This document shows positions 7,758 to 16,143 of a DNA stretch of 38,938 nucleotides, piece by piece. The DNA comes from Gemmatimonadota bacterium (GTDB lineage: Bacteria > Gemmatimonadota > Gemmatimonadetes > Gemmatimonadales > GWC2-71-9), in the NCBI GenBank assembly GCA_025357945.1, contig JANYLJ010000050.1:1-38938 (forward strand), read 5' to 3'. Position 1 is the stretch's first letter; the number at the start of each line of letters is the position of its first letter. The position numbers and the translations under genes are program-made. The notes under the pieces were generated by a model, which made no database searches, was not told the DNA's origin, and saw only the letters and a program-made list of their open reading frames with translations.

Positions 7758-8285
7758 CTAACCCAGCCAGCCCTCTGGCACCGAGACCACCAGGCGTCGC
7801 GCCTCGCGATCGACGTGCTTGACATACTCGGCCCGGAACGGCAGCAGGAATTCGCGCTTCGGTCCCTGCACCTCGATGGTGGGCCCCTGCGGAAGATCGT
7901 AGACCTCGCTCACGATGCCGAGCGGCTCGTCCGATTCATCACGCACGGTCCAACCCACCAGTTCCTGCTGGTACACCTCGCCATCCTCGAGCGGCGCCAG
8001 CGCACTCCTGGGCACGGCGAGGAAGAGCTGGCGATAACCGTCCACCGCTTCGCGCCGGTCGTGATCCTTGAACTTGAGCAGGCACTCGCGGTGATAGAGC
8101 CGCACCTGCTCGATCACGACGTCGCCCACCAGGTCACCCGCCAAGTCGCGCAGCTGGATCGCGCGTCCCACCACGAACACGGCGGCCGGATCGTCGGTGA
8201 TCGGAAAGATCGCCAGCTCGCCCTTCAACCCGTGCGGCTTGCGCACCCGTCCGACCACGATCGGCGGTGCAGCCGCGTCCGTCAT
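7758..8285 (-). CDS. rimM: 16S rRNA processing protein RimM
   Basis: RimM is a 30S assembly factor that binds S19 and helps mature the 16S 3' domain. The 175-residue protein has the expected two beta-barrel domains. The N-terminal barrel starts at VVGRVRKPHGLKGELAIFP, and a PRC-like barrel follows the linker (GWTVRDESDEPLGIVSEVYD, EFLLPFRAEYVKHVDREARR). The start at 8285 (MTDAAAPPIVVGRV) is chosen because the upstream open frame overlaps rpsP. It is placed between rpsP and trmD, its usual location. Confidence 0.96.
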   Translation of the reverse strand: MTDAAAPPIVVGRVRKPHGLKGELAIFPITDDPAAVFVVGRAIQLRDLAGDLVGDVVIEQVRLYHRECLLKFKDHDRREAVDGYRQLFLAVPRSALAPLEDGEVYQQELVGWTVRDESDEPLGIVSEVYDLPQGPTIEVQGPKREFLLPFRAEYVKHVDREARRLVVSVPEGWLG

Positions 8286-8290
8286 CGTGG

Positions 8291-8530
8291 CTAGACGCCG
8301 GCCTTCTTGAGGATCGAGGCGACGGTCTCGCTCGGGGTCGCGCCCTTGGCGATCCATTCCCGCGCCTTCTCGAGGTTCACGGTGACCTGATCGTTCGCCT
8401 GTTTGGGGCGATACGAACCGATCGTTTCGATGAAGCGGCCATCGCGCGGTGCTTCCTTGTCCGCGACGACGATGCGATACATCGGTAGGCCCTTGCGCCC
8501 TTCACGGCGCAGCCGAATACGAACTGCCAT
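8291..8530 (-). CDS. rpsP: 30S ribosomal protein S16
   Basis: S16 is needed for early 30S assembly. The 79-residue protein is full length with the family's N-terminus MAVRIRLRREGRKGLPMYRIVVAD-type block, the RDGRFIETIGSYRP segment and the C-terminal block AREWIAKGATPSETVASIL. The stop lies 5 bases from the rimM start and the ATG 23 bases from the ffh stop, which shows one operon. A ggagagt sequence just upstream of the ATG serves as ribosome-binding site. Confidence 0.97.
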   Translation of the reverse strand: MAVRIRLRREGRKGLPMYRIVVADKEAPRDGRFIETIGSYRPKQANDQVTVNLEKAREWIAKGATPSETVASILKKAGV

Positions 8531-8553
8531 TGCGATACTCTCCTGCCACCGGT

Positions 8554-9897
8554 TCAGCGCGGGGGGAACGGTCGTCCACCGGAGGGCATCTTCATCCCCG
8601 GCTTGCCCGCGACCTTCATGAACTTCTGCATCTGCTTGAACTGCGCCAGCAACTGATTCACTTCCTGCACCGTGCGTCCGGATCCCTTCGCGACGCGCGC
8701 GCGTCGCGGACCATTCATCACTTCCGGATCGCCACGTTCGCGCTTGGTCATCGAGAGCACGATCGCCTCGACATGCTTGAGGCGCTTCTCGTCGAGATTG
8801 GCACCCTTCAGCATCTGCGCGTTCACGCCCGGCAGCATGCCGAGCACGTTCTTCAGCGGACCCAGCTTCTGCATCTGCCGCATCGCGGTGAGGAAGTCCT
8901 CGAGGTCCATTCCTCGCCTGGACGTCGCCTTGCGCGCGAGCCGCTTCGATTCTTCTTCGTCGACGTGCTCCTGCGCCCGCTCCACCAGCGAGAGCACGTC
9001 GCCCTGCTGGAGAATCCGACCCGCCATCCGGTCGGGATGAAACGGCTCGAGCGCGTCGAGCCCCTCGCCCGTCCCGATGAACTTGATCGGCGCGTGGGTC
9101 ACGCCGAAGATGGAAAGCGCCGCACCACCGCGGGCATCACCGTCCATCTTGGTCAGGATCACGCCGGTGACACCCAGGGCATCGTGGAACCCCTTGGCGA
9201 TCCGCACCGCATCCTGACCGGTCATCCCATCTGCCACCAGCAGGATCTCGTGCGGCTTGATGGTCGCCTTGAGCCGCACCAGCTCCTGCATCATCTCGGC
9301 ATCGATCTGCAGGCGACCGGCGGTATCGACGATCACCGAGCGCGCCCGCGCTTTCGACGCCGCCTCGATCCCGCGCCTGACGATGCCGATCACGTCGGGT
9401 ACGCCCGGCTCGCCGTGCACCCCGACGTCAACCTGCTTCCCAAGCGTCTGCAACTGCTCCACCGCGGCCGGCCGGTACACGTCGGCCGCAATCAGGAACG
9501 GCGCCTTCTGTTCTGCCTTCAGGCGACGCGCCAGCTTGCCCGCAGTGGTCGTCTTGCCGCTGCCCTGCAATCCGACGATCAGGATGATCGTGGGCGGAAT
9601 CGACGTGAACGCCAGCGGCGCCTGCTTCTCGCCCAGCAGCGTGACCAACTCGTCATAGACAATCTTGACGAGCTGCTGCCCCGGGCGGACCGCCTTCAAC
9701 ACCGCTTCGCCGACCGCCTTGGTCTGCACCCGCTCGAGAAACTCGCGGGTCAGGTCGAAGGACACATCGGCTTCGAGGAGAACCCGGCGAATATCGCGCA
9801 GGCCTTCCTTGACGGCCGCTTCGGTGAGGACACCGCGGCCGGTGAGGCGCCGCAGGGTGTCCGTCAGCTTGGAAGACAGCTCGTCGAACATAGCCAT
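8554..9897 (-). CDS. ffh: Signal recognition particle protein Ffh (SRP54)
   Basis: Ffh is the GTPase that, with 4.5S RNA, delivers nascent membrane proteins to FtsY. The 447-residue protein has the N domain (MFDELSSKLTDTLRRLTGRG), the G domain with P-loop LQGSGKTTTAGKLA (about residues 107-120), DTAGRLQIDAEM, TKMDGDARGGAALS and GTGEGLDALEPFHP, then the methionine-rich M domain (MRQMQKLGPLKNVLGMLPG ... QFKQMQKFMK). It ends in a glycine/proline tail. The ATG at 9897 (MAMFDEL) is preferred, with a second ATG at 9891. Neither has a good Shine-Dalgarno; the leader reads CCCCGCTTATCTTTC, so a very short or leaderless transcript is possible. It heads the operon running down to the ChaN-like gene. 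A 135-bp palindromic repeat lies 43 bases upstream. Confidence 0.97.
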   Translation of the reverse strand: MAMFDELSSKLTDTLRRLTGRGVLTEAAVKEGLRDIRRVLLEADVSFDLTREFLERVQTKAVGEAVLKAVRPGQQLVKIVYDELVTLLGEKQAPLAFTSIPPTIILIVGLQGSGKTTTAGKLARRLKAEQKAPFLIAADVYRPAAVEQLQTLGKQVDVGVHGEPGVPDVIGIVRRGIEAASKARARSVIVDTAGRLQIDAEMMQELVRLKATIKPHEILLVADGMTGQDAVRIAKGFHDALGVTGVILTKMDGDARGGAALSIFGVTHAPIKFIGTGEGLDALEPFHPDRMAGRILQQGDVLSLVERAQEHVDEEESKRLARKATSRRGMDLEDFLTAMRQMQKLGPLKNVLGMLPGVNAQMLKGANLDEKRLKHVEAIVLSMTKRERGDPEVMNGPRRARVAKGSGRTVQEVNQLLAQFKQMQKFMKVAGKPGMKMPSGGRPFPPR

Positions 9898-9940
9898 GAA
9901 AGATAAGCGGGGCTTGGGGTTGGGGGGTAGCTGGACACGT

Positions 9941-10075
9941 GTCATCCTGAGCGAAGCGCCCGCAGGGTGCGAAGTCGAATGACCTCGGTTCCGCGAGTGG
10001 AAACGCCGCTTCTCCGCTCGGAGCCGAGGTCCTTCGACTGCGTCGGCGCTACGCGCCGACTTCACTCAGGATGAC
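9941..10075. repeat. Double-armed palindromic repeat, copy A
   Basis: This 135-bp element is bounded by gtcatcctgagcg on the left and tcaggatgac on the right, which are inverted repeats. A second nested inverted pair is present: gtcgaatgacctcggttcc against gagccgaggtccttcgac. It sits between ffh and the HExxH peptidase gene, both transcribed leftward, with its right end 4 bases from the peptidase stop. The same architecture and length recur at 13770-13903. The element could be a REP/MITE-like dispersed repeat or a large transcript-end hairpin. Confidence 0.85.
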
Positions 10076-10079
10076 AGGC

Positions 10080-11288
10080 CTACGGCCGTATCTCAGCCCC
10101 TGGCAAGGACTTCCACCGCTGCCACTCGGCCGGCGCCACCACGATGCGGACCGCAGCCTTGCCGCCGAGCTGTTGGGGCTCAACCGTGATCCGGTAGCCC
10201 GCCCGGGGATGTTGCGAGAGCGGGCCCGCCACCTGGGTCTGGAACTGTTCCGCCCAGCGAGGCTCATCCCAGACGGTCACCCAAACCAGCGCCGGACCGG
10301 CGGCCGATCGATACACTCGCAGGCGATCGCCGCCCCAACCGATGGCGGGGTCGGTCCGGACCGTCGTGGCGCCGATCAGCTCGGCGCGGAGCAGGTCGAT
10401 CTCGAACTCGCCGAAGGTGTCCTCGAAGATCACGCCCGCGGTGTCGCTGGTGAACCGGACGGCTATCGGCGCGTCGCCGTTGGCGTAGCGGTCGGCGTGG
10501 AGGATCTGCTCGGTCGACGTCGGCAACGCTGATCCGAACGGGACCTTGCCGGGGTGCGTCGTGTCGAAAGCGCGAAGGAACTCCGCGCCATCGACGTACG
10601 GAAAGGTGAGTCCTTCGCGGATCACCATCGGCGCGCTGGCGAACACGCTGGCGCCGAACTGCTGCTTGCTGAGTTGATCCCGGAAGTTGGCCCAGAAGGC
10701 ATCGTCAGTCTGGATGTTCATCCCCGGCAACATCGCAATCAGTGACACCAGGGTGGCCTGTCCCTCCATCACCGCCTGCGCCGCCGTCTGCCGATCGCCG
10801 TCGGTCACGTCGTGCAGGATCGAATCGAGCGGCACATACTGATGTTGCAGTGCGTGCACCAGTTCGTGGGCGAGCACCAGGCGCAACGCGCCGGGCTCCC
10901 CACCCTGCACCGCGAACAGCGTGGTGGAATCGGGGTCGTAGAAACCGGCGATCTGTTCGGTGTACAAGGCGAGAAAGAGCCGACGCAGGTCGATCGTGTC
11001 CGACACCATGTTCAGCAGCCGGTACGTCGCGGTGATTCCCTCGAGCCGCGCGTCGGGGAGCTCGCGCGCCAGCTTCGCGATCAGGTAGGTGCGGATCTGG
11101 TCCTTGGTGCGCACGGCGGACTTGGGCATCGACTTGAACTCGAGACCGGCGGCCTTGGCGACGCCGGGCATCAACGAGTCGACCAGAAGTTCCAGTTGCT
11201 TCTGGTTGATGGCCTGGGCGGACGGCGACGAGCCGCGGCAGGCGACGAGCGTGATGAGGATCAGTGCGATGCGACGATATGCGTTCAT
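10080..11288 (-). CDS. Lipoprotein with HExxH zinc metallopeptidase motif
   Basis: The 402-residue protein has a lipoprotein signal (LITLVAC, Cys17), so it should act outside the cytoplasm. The likely active site is LAHELVHALQHQY: His141, Glu142 and His145 form HExxH. A plausible third ligand is Glu175 in AVMEGQAT, the Glu-ligand arrangement seen in gluzincin-type peptidases. The N-terminal ~30-130 region is helical and contains the segment TEQIAGFYDPDSTTLFAV. The C-terminal third holds an unassigned domain ending KSLPGAEIRP. A GGAG sequence sits 6 bases before the ATG at 11288. I do not recognise a named family; substrate is unknown. It is separated from the prepilin peptidase gene upstream by 107 bases containing two short palindromes. 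Confidence 0.72.
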   Translation of the reverse strand: MNAYRRIALILITLVACRGSSPSAQAINQKQLELLVDSLMPGVAKAAGLEFKSMPKSAVRTKDQIRTYLIAKLARELPDARLEGITATYRLLNMVSDTIDLRRLFLALYTEQIAGFYDPDSTTLFAVQGGEPGALRLVLAHELVHALQHQYVPLDSILHDVTDGDRQTAAQAVMEGQATLVSLIAMLPGMNIQTDDAFWANFRDQLSKQQFGASVFASAPMVIREGLTFPYVDGAEFLRAFDTTHPGKVPFGSALPTSTEQILHADRYANGDAPIAVRFTSDTAGVIFEDTFGEFEIDLLRAELIGATTVRTDPAIGWGGDRLRVYRSAAGPALVWVTVWDEPRWAEQFQTQVAGPLSQHPRAGYRITVEPQQLGGKAAVRIVVAPAEWQRWKSLPGAEIRP

Positions 11289-11335
11289 GCCAAGCTCCGA
11301 CGCACGCGCGGAGCTTCCTGGTGGGTGGAGCGAAC

Positions 11336-11375
11336 GTCGCTTTAGCGACATCAGCCGAGCCGTCACTTTAGTGAC
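11336..11375. repeat. Pair of covarying 14-bp palindromes
   Basis: gtcgctttagcgac (11336-11349) and gtcactttagtgac (11362-11375) are both 5-bp-stem, TTTA-loop palindromes placed 26 bases apart in the gap between the prepilin peptidase gene and the HExxH peptidase gene. They differ at a single paired position (G-C versus A-T), changed on both arms. This compensatory difference suggests that the paired structure, or a two-fold-symmetric binding site, is what is conserved. The outer flanks gagct/agctc nearby can extend pairing. Confidence 0.6.
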
Positions 11376-11395
11376 GAGCTCCTGCGACGTCCGTC

Positions 11396-12193
11396 CTACC
11401 CGAGCATGAACCTGCTGTACCACGCGAGGATGGCGGGTCCCAGCACCCAGCACACTGCCGCGCCCAGCGCCAGGAAGATCCCGAACGGCACCAGTTTGTC
11501 GCGCCCCGCCAGCTTGAGCGGCAGGAAGACCAGGGTGCCACAGACCGCAGCCAGGAACACCGTCAATAGCGCGCCCTGCCAACCGAGGAACGCGCCGATC
11601 ATTGCCATCATCTTGATGTCGCCGCCGCCCATGGCGTCCTTGCCGAACGCCTTCGATCCGAGAAACGCCACGATCCAGAGCACGCCGAATCCGGCGGCCG
11701 CGCCGAGAAGCGCTTGCGACCAGGACAGCGCGTGCGGGTCGGGCGCGGGGCCGATCCAGAGCGCCGCGAATGCGAAGAGGATCCCGATCGCCGCGCCGCC
11801 GACGGAGAACTCATCGGGGATGATGTATTCCCGGGCATCGGTGACAGCGATGCCGAGCAGGAGCGTGCCGAAGACTGCCGCGCGGAGCGCTTCGAGGTCG
11901 TAGCCGTAGTGCCACGCCGCAGCGACCCAGAGGCCGCCGGTCGTGAGTTCGATCAACGGATAGCGCCAGGGAATCGGGAGCGTGCAGCGGCGGCACCTGG
12001 CGCGGAGGATCAGCCACGAGAGCAGCGGGATGTTGTCGTACCACGCGATCAGGTTGCCGCATTGCGGGCATCGCGAGCGCGGCTTGACCACCGATTCCAT
12101 CGCGGGCCAACGCACGATGCACACGTTCAGGAACGAGCCCACCAGCAGGCCGAACATGCCGGCGAAGAGCAGCGTCACGGTGGCGGGATTCAT
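11396..12193 (-). CDS. pilD: Prepilin leader peptidase / N-methyltransferase (A24 aspartic peptidase)
   Basis: This membrane enzyme cleaves type IV prepilin or type II pseudopilin leaders and methylates the new N-terminus. The 265-residue protein has the typical N-terminal cytoplasmic domain with a Cys tetrad (CPQCGNLIAWYDNIPLLSW and the following CRRC). Several membrane helices follow, with catalytic aspartates in VTDAREYIIPDE and GGGDIKMMAMIGAFLG. The ATG at 12193 overlaps the TGA of the methyltransferase gene (ATGA), so the two are co-translated. No pilin or secretion genes are in the window; the substrate system is elsewhere. Confidence 0.95.
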   Translation of the reverse strand: MNPATVTLLFAGMFGLLVGSFLNVCIVRWPAMESVVKPRSRCPQCGNLIAWYDNIPLLSWLILRARCRRCTLPIPWRYPLIELTTGGLWVAAAWHYGYDLEALRAAVFGTLLLGIAVTDAREYIIPDEFSVGGAAIGILFAFAALWIGPAPDPHALSWSQALLGAAAGFGVLWIVAFLGSKAFGKDAMGGGDIKMMAMIGAFLGWQGALLTVFLAAVCGTLVFLPLKLAGRDKLVPFGIFLALGAAVCWVLGPAILAWYSRFMLG

Positions 12194-12948
12194 CGGGTCA
12201 CCTGATGCAGGGCGATTCCGGCGGCCACCCCGACATTGAGTGATTCTGCGGCCGAGCGGATCGGGATGGCGACCTGTCTGGCAGCGCGCGCGAGCAGGTC
12301 GGCACGAATTCCGGCGCCTTCGTTGCCAAACAGGAGGGCGATCGGGCCGACGGGCGCACTCCTGTCCAGCGACTCGCCGACCATTGCCATCGCCCAGAGT
12401 GCGATGCCGCGCTGTGCCAGCAGGCCGAGGGTCGCCGCATCGTCGGCGTGGCAATGCGGCAACTGGAAGAGCGCGCCCATGGCGCCGCGCACCGTCTTGG
12501 GATTGGCGAGATCGGCCGTGCCAGGAAGCGCAATGAGTCCGGCGGCGCCGAAGGCCAGGGCCGTTCGCGCGATGGTGCCGACGTTACCGGGATCCTGTAC
12601 CCCGTCGAGGATCACGAGCGGATGCTGCGGCACCGCAGCACACTCCTCGAGCGACCAGCGGTACGGCTGATAGACCGCAACGACGCCCTGCGGGTGCTCG
12701 GTCGCCGCAACCTCGGCGAGCTCCGCGTCCGACATCGTCTCGACCACCACACCGGTGGCGATCAGGCGCTGCTTGAGCCGCAGGCCGCGCGGCGTAGACT
12801 CGAGCGCGGGTGCGATGGCAACGCCCTTGCAGGCGACGCCGGCTGCGAGCATTTCTTCCACGAGCCTGATCCCTTCGGCAAGGGCCAAGCCGCGGCGCTC
12901 GCGGCCCTTGCGACGGTGCAGGTCACGAATCGTACTCAGCAGGGCCAT
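12190..12948 (-). CDS. TrmH/SpoU-family RNA 2'-O-methyltransferase
   Basis: The 252-residue protein is a SPOUT-class methyltransferase. It has an N-terminal substrate-binding domain ([16 protein letters not shown]) and the three catalytic motifs: [18 protein letters not shown] (about 112-129), [10 protein letters not shown] and [22 protein letters not shown]. It probably methylates a ribose in rRNA or tRNA (RlmB/TrmH/TsnR-like); the exact target cannot be read. The ATG at 12948 is supported by [18 protein letters not shown]. The longer open frame upstream overlaps thiD on the other strand. The two divergent starts are only 15 bases apart, so any promoter must lie in the neighbouring coding region. 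Confidence 0.93.
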   Translation of the reverse strand: MALLSTIRDLHRRKGRERRGLALAEGIRLVEEMLAAGVACKGVAIAPALESTPRGLRLKQRLIATGVVVETMSDAELAEVAATEHPQGVVAVYQPYRWSLEECAAVPQHPLVILDGVQDPGNVGTIARTALAFGAAGLIALPGTADLANPKTVRGAMGALFQLPHCHADDAATLGLLAQRGIALWAMAMVGESLDRSAPVGPIALLFGNEGAGIRADLLARAARQVAIPIRSAAESLNVGVAAGIALHQVTR

Positions 12949-12963
12949 GGGCTCGGAGGCGGC

Positions 12964-13779
12964 GTGGGAGACGGAACGCACCGGATCGCGCTCACGATCG
13001 CGGGTTCGGATTCTGGCGGCGGCGCCGGCATCCAGGCCGACCTCAAGACGTTTGCCGCTTTCGGCTGCTTCGGCACCTCGGTGGTGACCGCGATCACCGC
13101 ACAAAATACCCTCGGCGTGCGCGCGATTCACGCTGTTCCGGTCGACATCGTCGCCGCACAGCTAGCGGCACTGGCAGAGGACCTGCCACCCGAAGCCTGC
13201 AAGTCCGGCATGCTCGCCACCCGCGAGATCGTCGAGAAGGTTGCATCCGTGATCGCCACCAGCGGGTGGAGTCGCTACGTGCTCGACCCGGTCATGGTCT
13301 CCACGTCGCGGGACACGCTCCTGGCCGACGACGCCGTTGACGCGATGCGCGCCCTGCTCCTCCCCCTCGCCGCGTGCGTTACGCCCAACCTTGATGAAGC
13401 GGAACGCCTGACCGGCTTCGCCGTGCACGACCCCGATGCGATGGTCCGTGCCGGACGGGCGCTGCTCGACCTCGGTGCCCACGCGGTACTGATCAAGGGC
13501 GGTCACCTGAAAAGCGACATCCTGGTGGACATACTGGTCACCGCCGACACGGTGCAACGCTACACCCGGCGTCGAGTCGCGACGAATGCCACCCACGGCA
13601 CCGGATGCACGCTCTCTGCGGCGATCACCGCGGCGATGGCGAACGGGCAGCAACTCCACGACGCGGTGCCCGTGGCGATCGAGTATGTGCAGGCGGCGAT
13701 GCGGGCGGCGCCCGGGCTGGGACGTGGGCAGGGACCGTTGTGGCATGGCGTGGAGGTGGACCAAGGATCGTCTTCCTGA
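12964..13779 (+). CDS. thiD: Hydroxymethylpyrimidine/phosphomethylpyrimidine kinase
   Basis: ThiD phosphorylates HMP and HMP-P to HMP-PP for thiamine synthesis. The 271-residue protein has family blocks [19 protein letters not shown] (start of the protein), [53 protein letters not shown] and the anion-hole motif [13 protein letters not shown]. The start is taken as the GTG at 12964 ([11 protein letters not shown]) with a GGAGG 4 bases upstream. The open frame extends much further left but only as antisense to the methyltransferase gene. No other thi gene is nearby. The last codons (GSSS, then TGA) lie inside palindromic repeat B, in the TCTTCCTGA sequence. Confidence 0.95.
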   Translation: MGDGTHRIALTIAGSDSGGGAGIQADLKTFAAFGCFGTSVVTAITAQNTLGVRAIHAVPVDIVAAQLAALAEDLPPEACKSGMLATREIVEKVASVIATSGWSRYVLDPVMVSTSRDTLLADDAVDAMRALLLPLAACVTPNLDEAERLTGFAVHDPDAMVRAGRALLDLGAHAVLIKGGHLKSDILVDILVTADTVQRYTRRRVATNATHGTGCTLSAAITAAMANGQQLHDAVPVAIEYVQAAMRAAPGLGRGQGPLWHGVEVDQGSSS

Positions 13780-13903
13780 GCGGAGCGAACGCAGCGCGAT
13801 TGCGTAGTCGAAGGACCTCGGTTCCGTGCGACACGTCCGGCTATTTCGTTCGGGGCCGGGGTCCTTCGACTTCGCCCGCGTCGCGGGCTACGCTCAGGAT
13901 GAC
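13770..13903. repeat. Double-armed palindromic repeat, copy B
   Basis: This 134-bp element is bounded by gtcttcctgagcg and cgctcaggatgac. Its nested inverted pair is gtcgaaggacctcggttcc against ggggccggggtccttcgac. It matches copy A (9941-10075) in length, arm order and arm sequence, while the central portions differ. It lies between the convergent genes thiD and punA and overlaps both 3' ends. thiD stops at TGA 13777-13779 within the left arm and punA stops at TGA 13896-13894 within the right arm. A bidirectional transcript-end structure is plausible. Confidence 0.88.
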
Positions 13904-14724
13904 AGCCCTTCCACCACCCCCGTCACCAGATTCGCCAGTTTGTCAGCGACACGGTTCGCCACGTCCATCACATCGGCATGGCTCATCAACTCGTGACTGA
14001 TGCCGGCCGCCGCATTGGTGATCGTGGAAATGCCGAGTACGCGCATGCCGCGGGCGCGGGCGACGATCGTTTCGGGGGCCGTGCTCATGCCGACCGCGTC
14101 GGCGCCCAGGCGTTCGAGCATGCGAATTTCCGCGGGCGTTTCGTAGGTCGGGCCAAGTAGCGCCGCGTAGACACCCTCAGCGAGCGCGGTCCCCTGCTTG
14201 ATCGCGACCAGGTGCGCCAGTGCCCGCAGCCCGGCGTCGTAGGCGACAGTCATGTCGGGAAAGCGGGTTTCGCCGAGGAGGACTTCGCCTTCGAGTGGGT
14301 TGCGGCCGGTGAGGTTGAGGTGATCGCTGATGAGCATCAGGGTACCCGGCCCGAAGGCGCGCCGGATGCCACCGGCGGCGTTCGTCACGATCAGCGTGTC
14401 GGCACCGAGTGTGGCGAAGACGCGCGTCGGCAGCGCCGATACCTGCGCCGTGTGGCCCTCATACATGTGAAAGCGACCGCTCTGCATGATCACCGGGACG
14501 CCACCGAGCCCGCCGGCGACGAGTTCACCCTGGTGACCAGGCACGGTGGGCAGATGAAAGCCGGGGACGGCGCCGTAGGGAATCCGGACCGGATTCGTCA
14601 CGCGATCGGTGAGCTGCCCGAGCCCGGACCCGAGCACGATCGCGACACGCGGCTGCAGGCCGCCGAGGGCCGCGCGCACCGTATCGGCGGCGCGGGTGAC
14701 CGCGTCGGCGTGCGTCGTGCTCAC
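13894..14724 (-). CDS. punA: Purine nucleoside phosphorylase (trimeric PNP-I type)
   Basis: This enzyme splits inosine/guanosine (and deoxy forms) with phosphate to base and ribose-1-phosphate. The 276-residue protein has VLGSGLGQL, PGHQGELVAG, SGRFHMYEGH (phosphate-binding region), TNAAGGIRRAF, HLNLTGRNP, LGPTYETPAEIR and ISTITNAAAG, all in the family order. The start is a GTG overlapping the nupC stop (GTGA). It is the last gene of the purine salvage operon and uses the product of adenosine deaminase (inosine). The final residues (GLSS) and stop codon are formed by palindromic repeat B. Confidence 0.95.
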   Translation of the reverse strand: MSTTHADAVTRAADTVRAALGGLQPRVAIVLGSGLGQLTDRVTNPVRIPYGAVPGFHLPTVPGHQGELVAGGLGGVPVIMQSGRFHMYEGHTAQVSALPTRVFATLGADTLIVTNAAGGIRRAFGPGTLMLISDHLNLTGRNPLEGEVLLGETRFPDMTVAYDAGLRALAHLVAIKQGTALAEGVYAALLGPTYETPAEIRMLERLGADAVGMSTAPETIVARARGMRVLGISTITNAAAGISHELMSHADVMDVANRVADKLANLVTGVVEGLSS

Positions 14725-16112
14725 AGGAGGATCCCGGCGATGGCGGCAGAGAGGAAGTTCGCCAGCGTGCCGGCGAGCATCGCGCGGAAGCCGAGCCGCG
14801 CGAGGTCCCCCTTGCGATTGGGGGCCAGGGCGCCGATGCCGCCGATCTGGATGCCGACCGACGAAAAGTTGGCGAACCCCGCGAGCGCGAACGACGCGAT
14901 GGTGAACGACCGCGGATCAAGGGTCCCCTTCATCGGCCCGAGTTGCGAGAAGGCGATGAACTCGTTCAACACGGCGCGCGTGCCGAGCAGCCCACCGACG
15001 GCGGCGCTGTCCTTCCACGACACGCCGAGGACCCAGGCGACCGGTCGACCGACCCAGGACAGGATGGTCTGCAGGTTTTCCGGAAACCACGCCAGTCCGG
15101 AATGGACCCACCCCATGCCGCCGTTCACCAGCGCGATCAGGGCGATGAAGGAGATCAGCATGGCGATCACGTTCAGCATGAGGTGCAGCCCTTCGCCGGT
15201 GCCGCGTGCCGCGGCGTCGACGAGGTTCACGTCGGTCCTGGGAATGTCGATCTTGACGTTGCCGGAGGTCTCCGGCACCTCGGTCTCCGGCTCGAACAGT
15301 TTTGCCATCATGATCGTACCCGGGGCGGTCATGATCACGGCGCTGAGCAAGAAGCGCGCTTCGACACCAAACGCGATGTAGGCCGCCATGATCGAACCGG
15401 ACACGTGTGCCATCCCCGCCGTCATCACGGTCATCAACTCGGACTGCGTCATCCGCGGCAGGAAGGGCCGGATGGTGAGTGGTGCTTCGGTTTGTCCCAT
15501 GAAGATCGAGGCACCAACATTGAGGCTCTCGGCGCCGCTGGCGCCCAACAGCCGTGTCATGACCACGGCACAGCCGCGCACGATCACCTGCATGACGCCG
15601 AGGTAGTAGAGAATCGCGAAGAGCGCGGAGACGAAGATGATTGCCGGCAGGATCTGGAAGGCGAAGATGACACCGAGCGACGAATTGGGCTTGCCGAGTT
15701 CGCCGAATACGAACGCGGATCCGGCATAGGAGAAGTGGAGCACGGAGGTAACGGCGTCACCAAGATGGCGGAAGAGATTCTGGCCGAACGGCACCCGCAG
15801 CACGAAGATCGCGAAGGCGACCTGCAGGCCGAGACCCCAGGCGACGATGCGCCACTTGATGGCGGCGCGATTGTGCGAGAGCCCGTACGCGAGTGCGATG
15901 ATCAGTGCCATGCCGAGCAGGCCGGTGAGTCGCGCGGCGAGCGATACGCCGACGACCACCGGGGCCGTCGGTGTAGCCGTCACCGGTGCGGCTTGCGCGA
16001 GGAGCGAGGAGAAGCCGCGCCCGGTGGCACCGGGGAGGAGCCACGCCGCTGCCACCGCGACGGTCGTCCCGAGAAACGCGATGGCGAACTGACGGATCGG
16101 GGTGAACTTCAT
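14721..16112 (-). CDS. Concentrative nucleoside transporter (CNT/NupC family)
   Basis: The 463-residue inner-membrane protein is predicted to import nucleosides with H+ or Na+. An N-terminal hydrophobic segment (residues ~8-26) and many further helices are visible. CNT signatures are GASIFMGQTEAPLTI, the long block ANFSSVGIQIGGIGALAP and EFIAFSQLGP. Length is slightly above that of E. coli NupC (~400), owing to an N-terminal Ala/Thr-rich region (39-52). It is coupled to punA and lies 31 bases after the adenosine deaminase gene, which fits uptake feeding intracellular breakdown. Confidence 0.95.
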   Translation of the reverse strand: MKFTPIRQFAIAFLGTTVAVAAAWLLPGATGRGFSSLLAQAAPVTATPTAPVVVGVSLAARLTGLLGMALIIALAYGLSHNRAAIKWRIVAWGLGLQVAFAIFVLRVPFGQNLFRHLGDAVTSVLHFSYAGSAFVFGELGKPNSSLGVIFAFQILPAIIFVSALFAILYYLGVMQVIVRGCAVVMTRLLGASGAESLNVGASIFMGQTEAPLTIRPFLPRMTQSELMTVMTAGMAHVSGSIMAAYIAFGVEARFLLSAVIMTAPGTIMMAKLFEPETEVPETSGNVKIDIPRTDVNLVDAAARGTGEGLHLMLNVIAMLISFIALIALVNGGMGWVHSGLAWFPENLQTILSWVGRPVAWVLGVSWKDSAAVGGLLGTRAVLNEFIAFSQLGPMKGTLDPRSFTIASFALAGFANFSSVGIQIGGIGALAPNRKGDLARLGFRAMLAGTLANFLSAAIAGILL

Positions 16113-16143
16113 CGAGGCGACTCCGCCGCGGCTCGGCCGCGGA

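Noticed and set aside
8449-9906. Long + strand open frame opposite ffh and rpsP
   Set aside because: Ffh and S16 are unambiguous on the minus strand; the frame has shadow-like composition (His/Arg/Leu-rich).
12448-12963. N-terminal extension of the thiD frame to an ATG at 12448
   Set aside because: These 172 codons are antisense to the RNA methyltransferase gene and lack any domain; ThiD is complete from the GTG at 12964.
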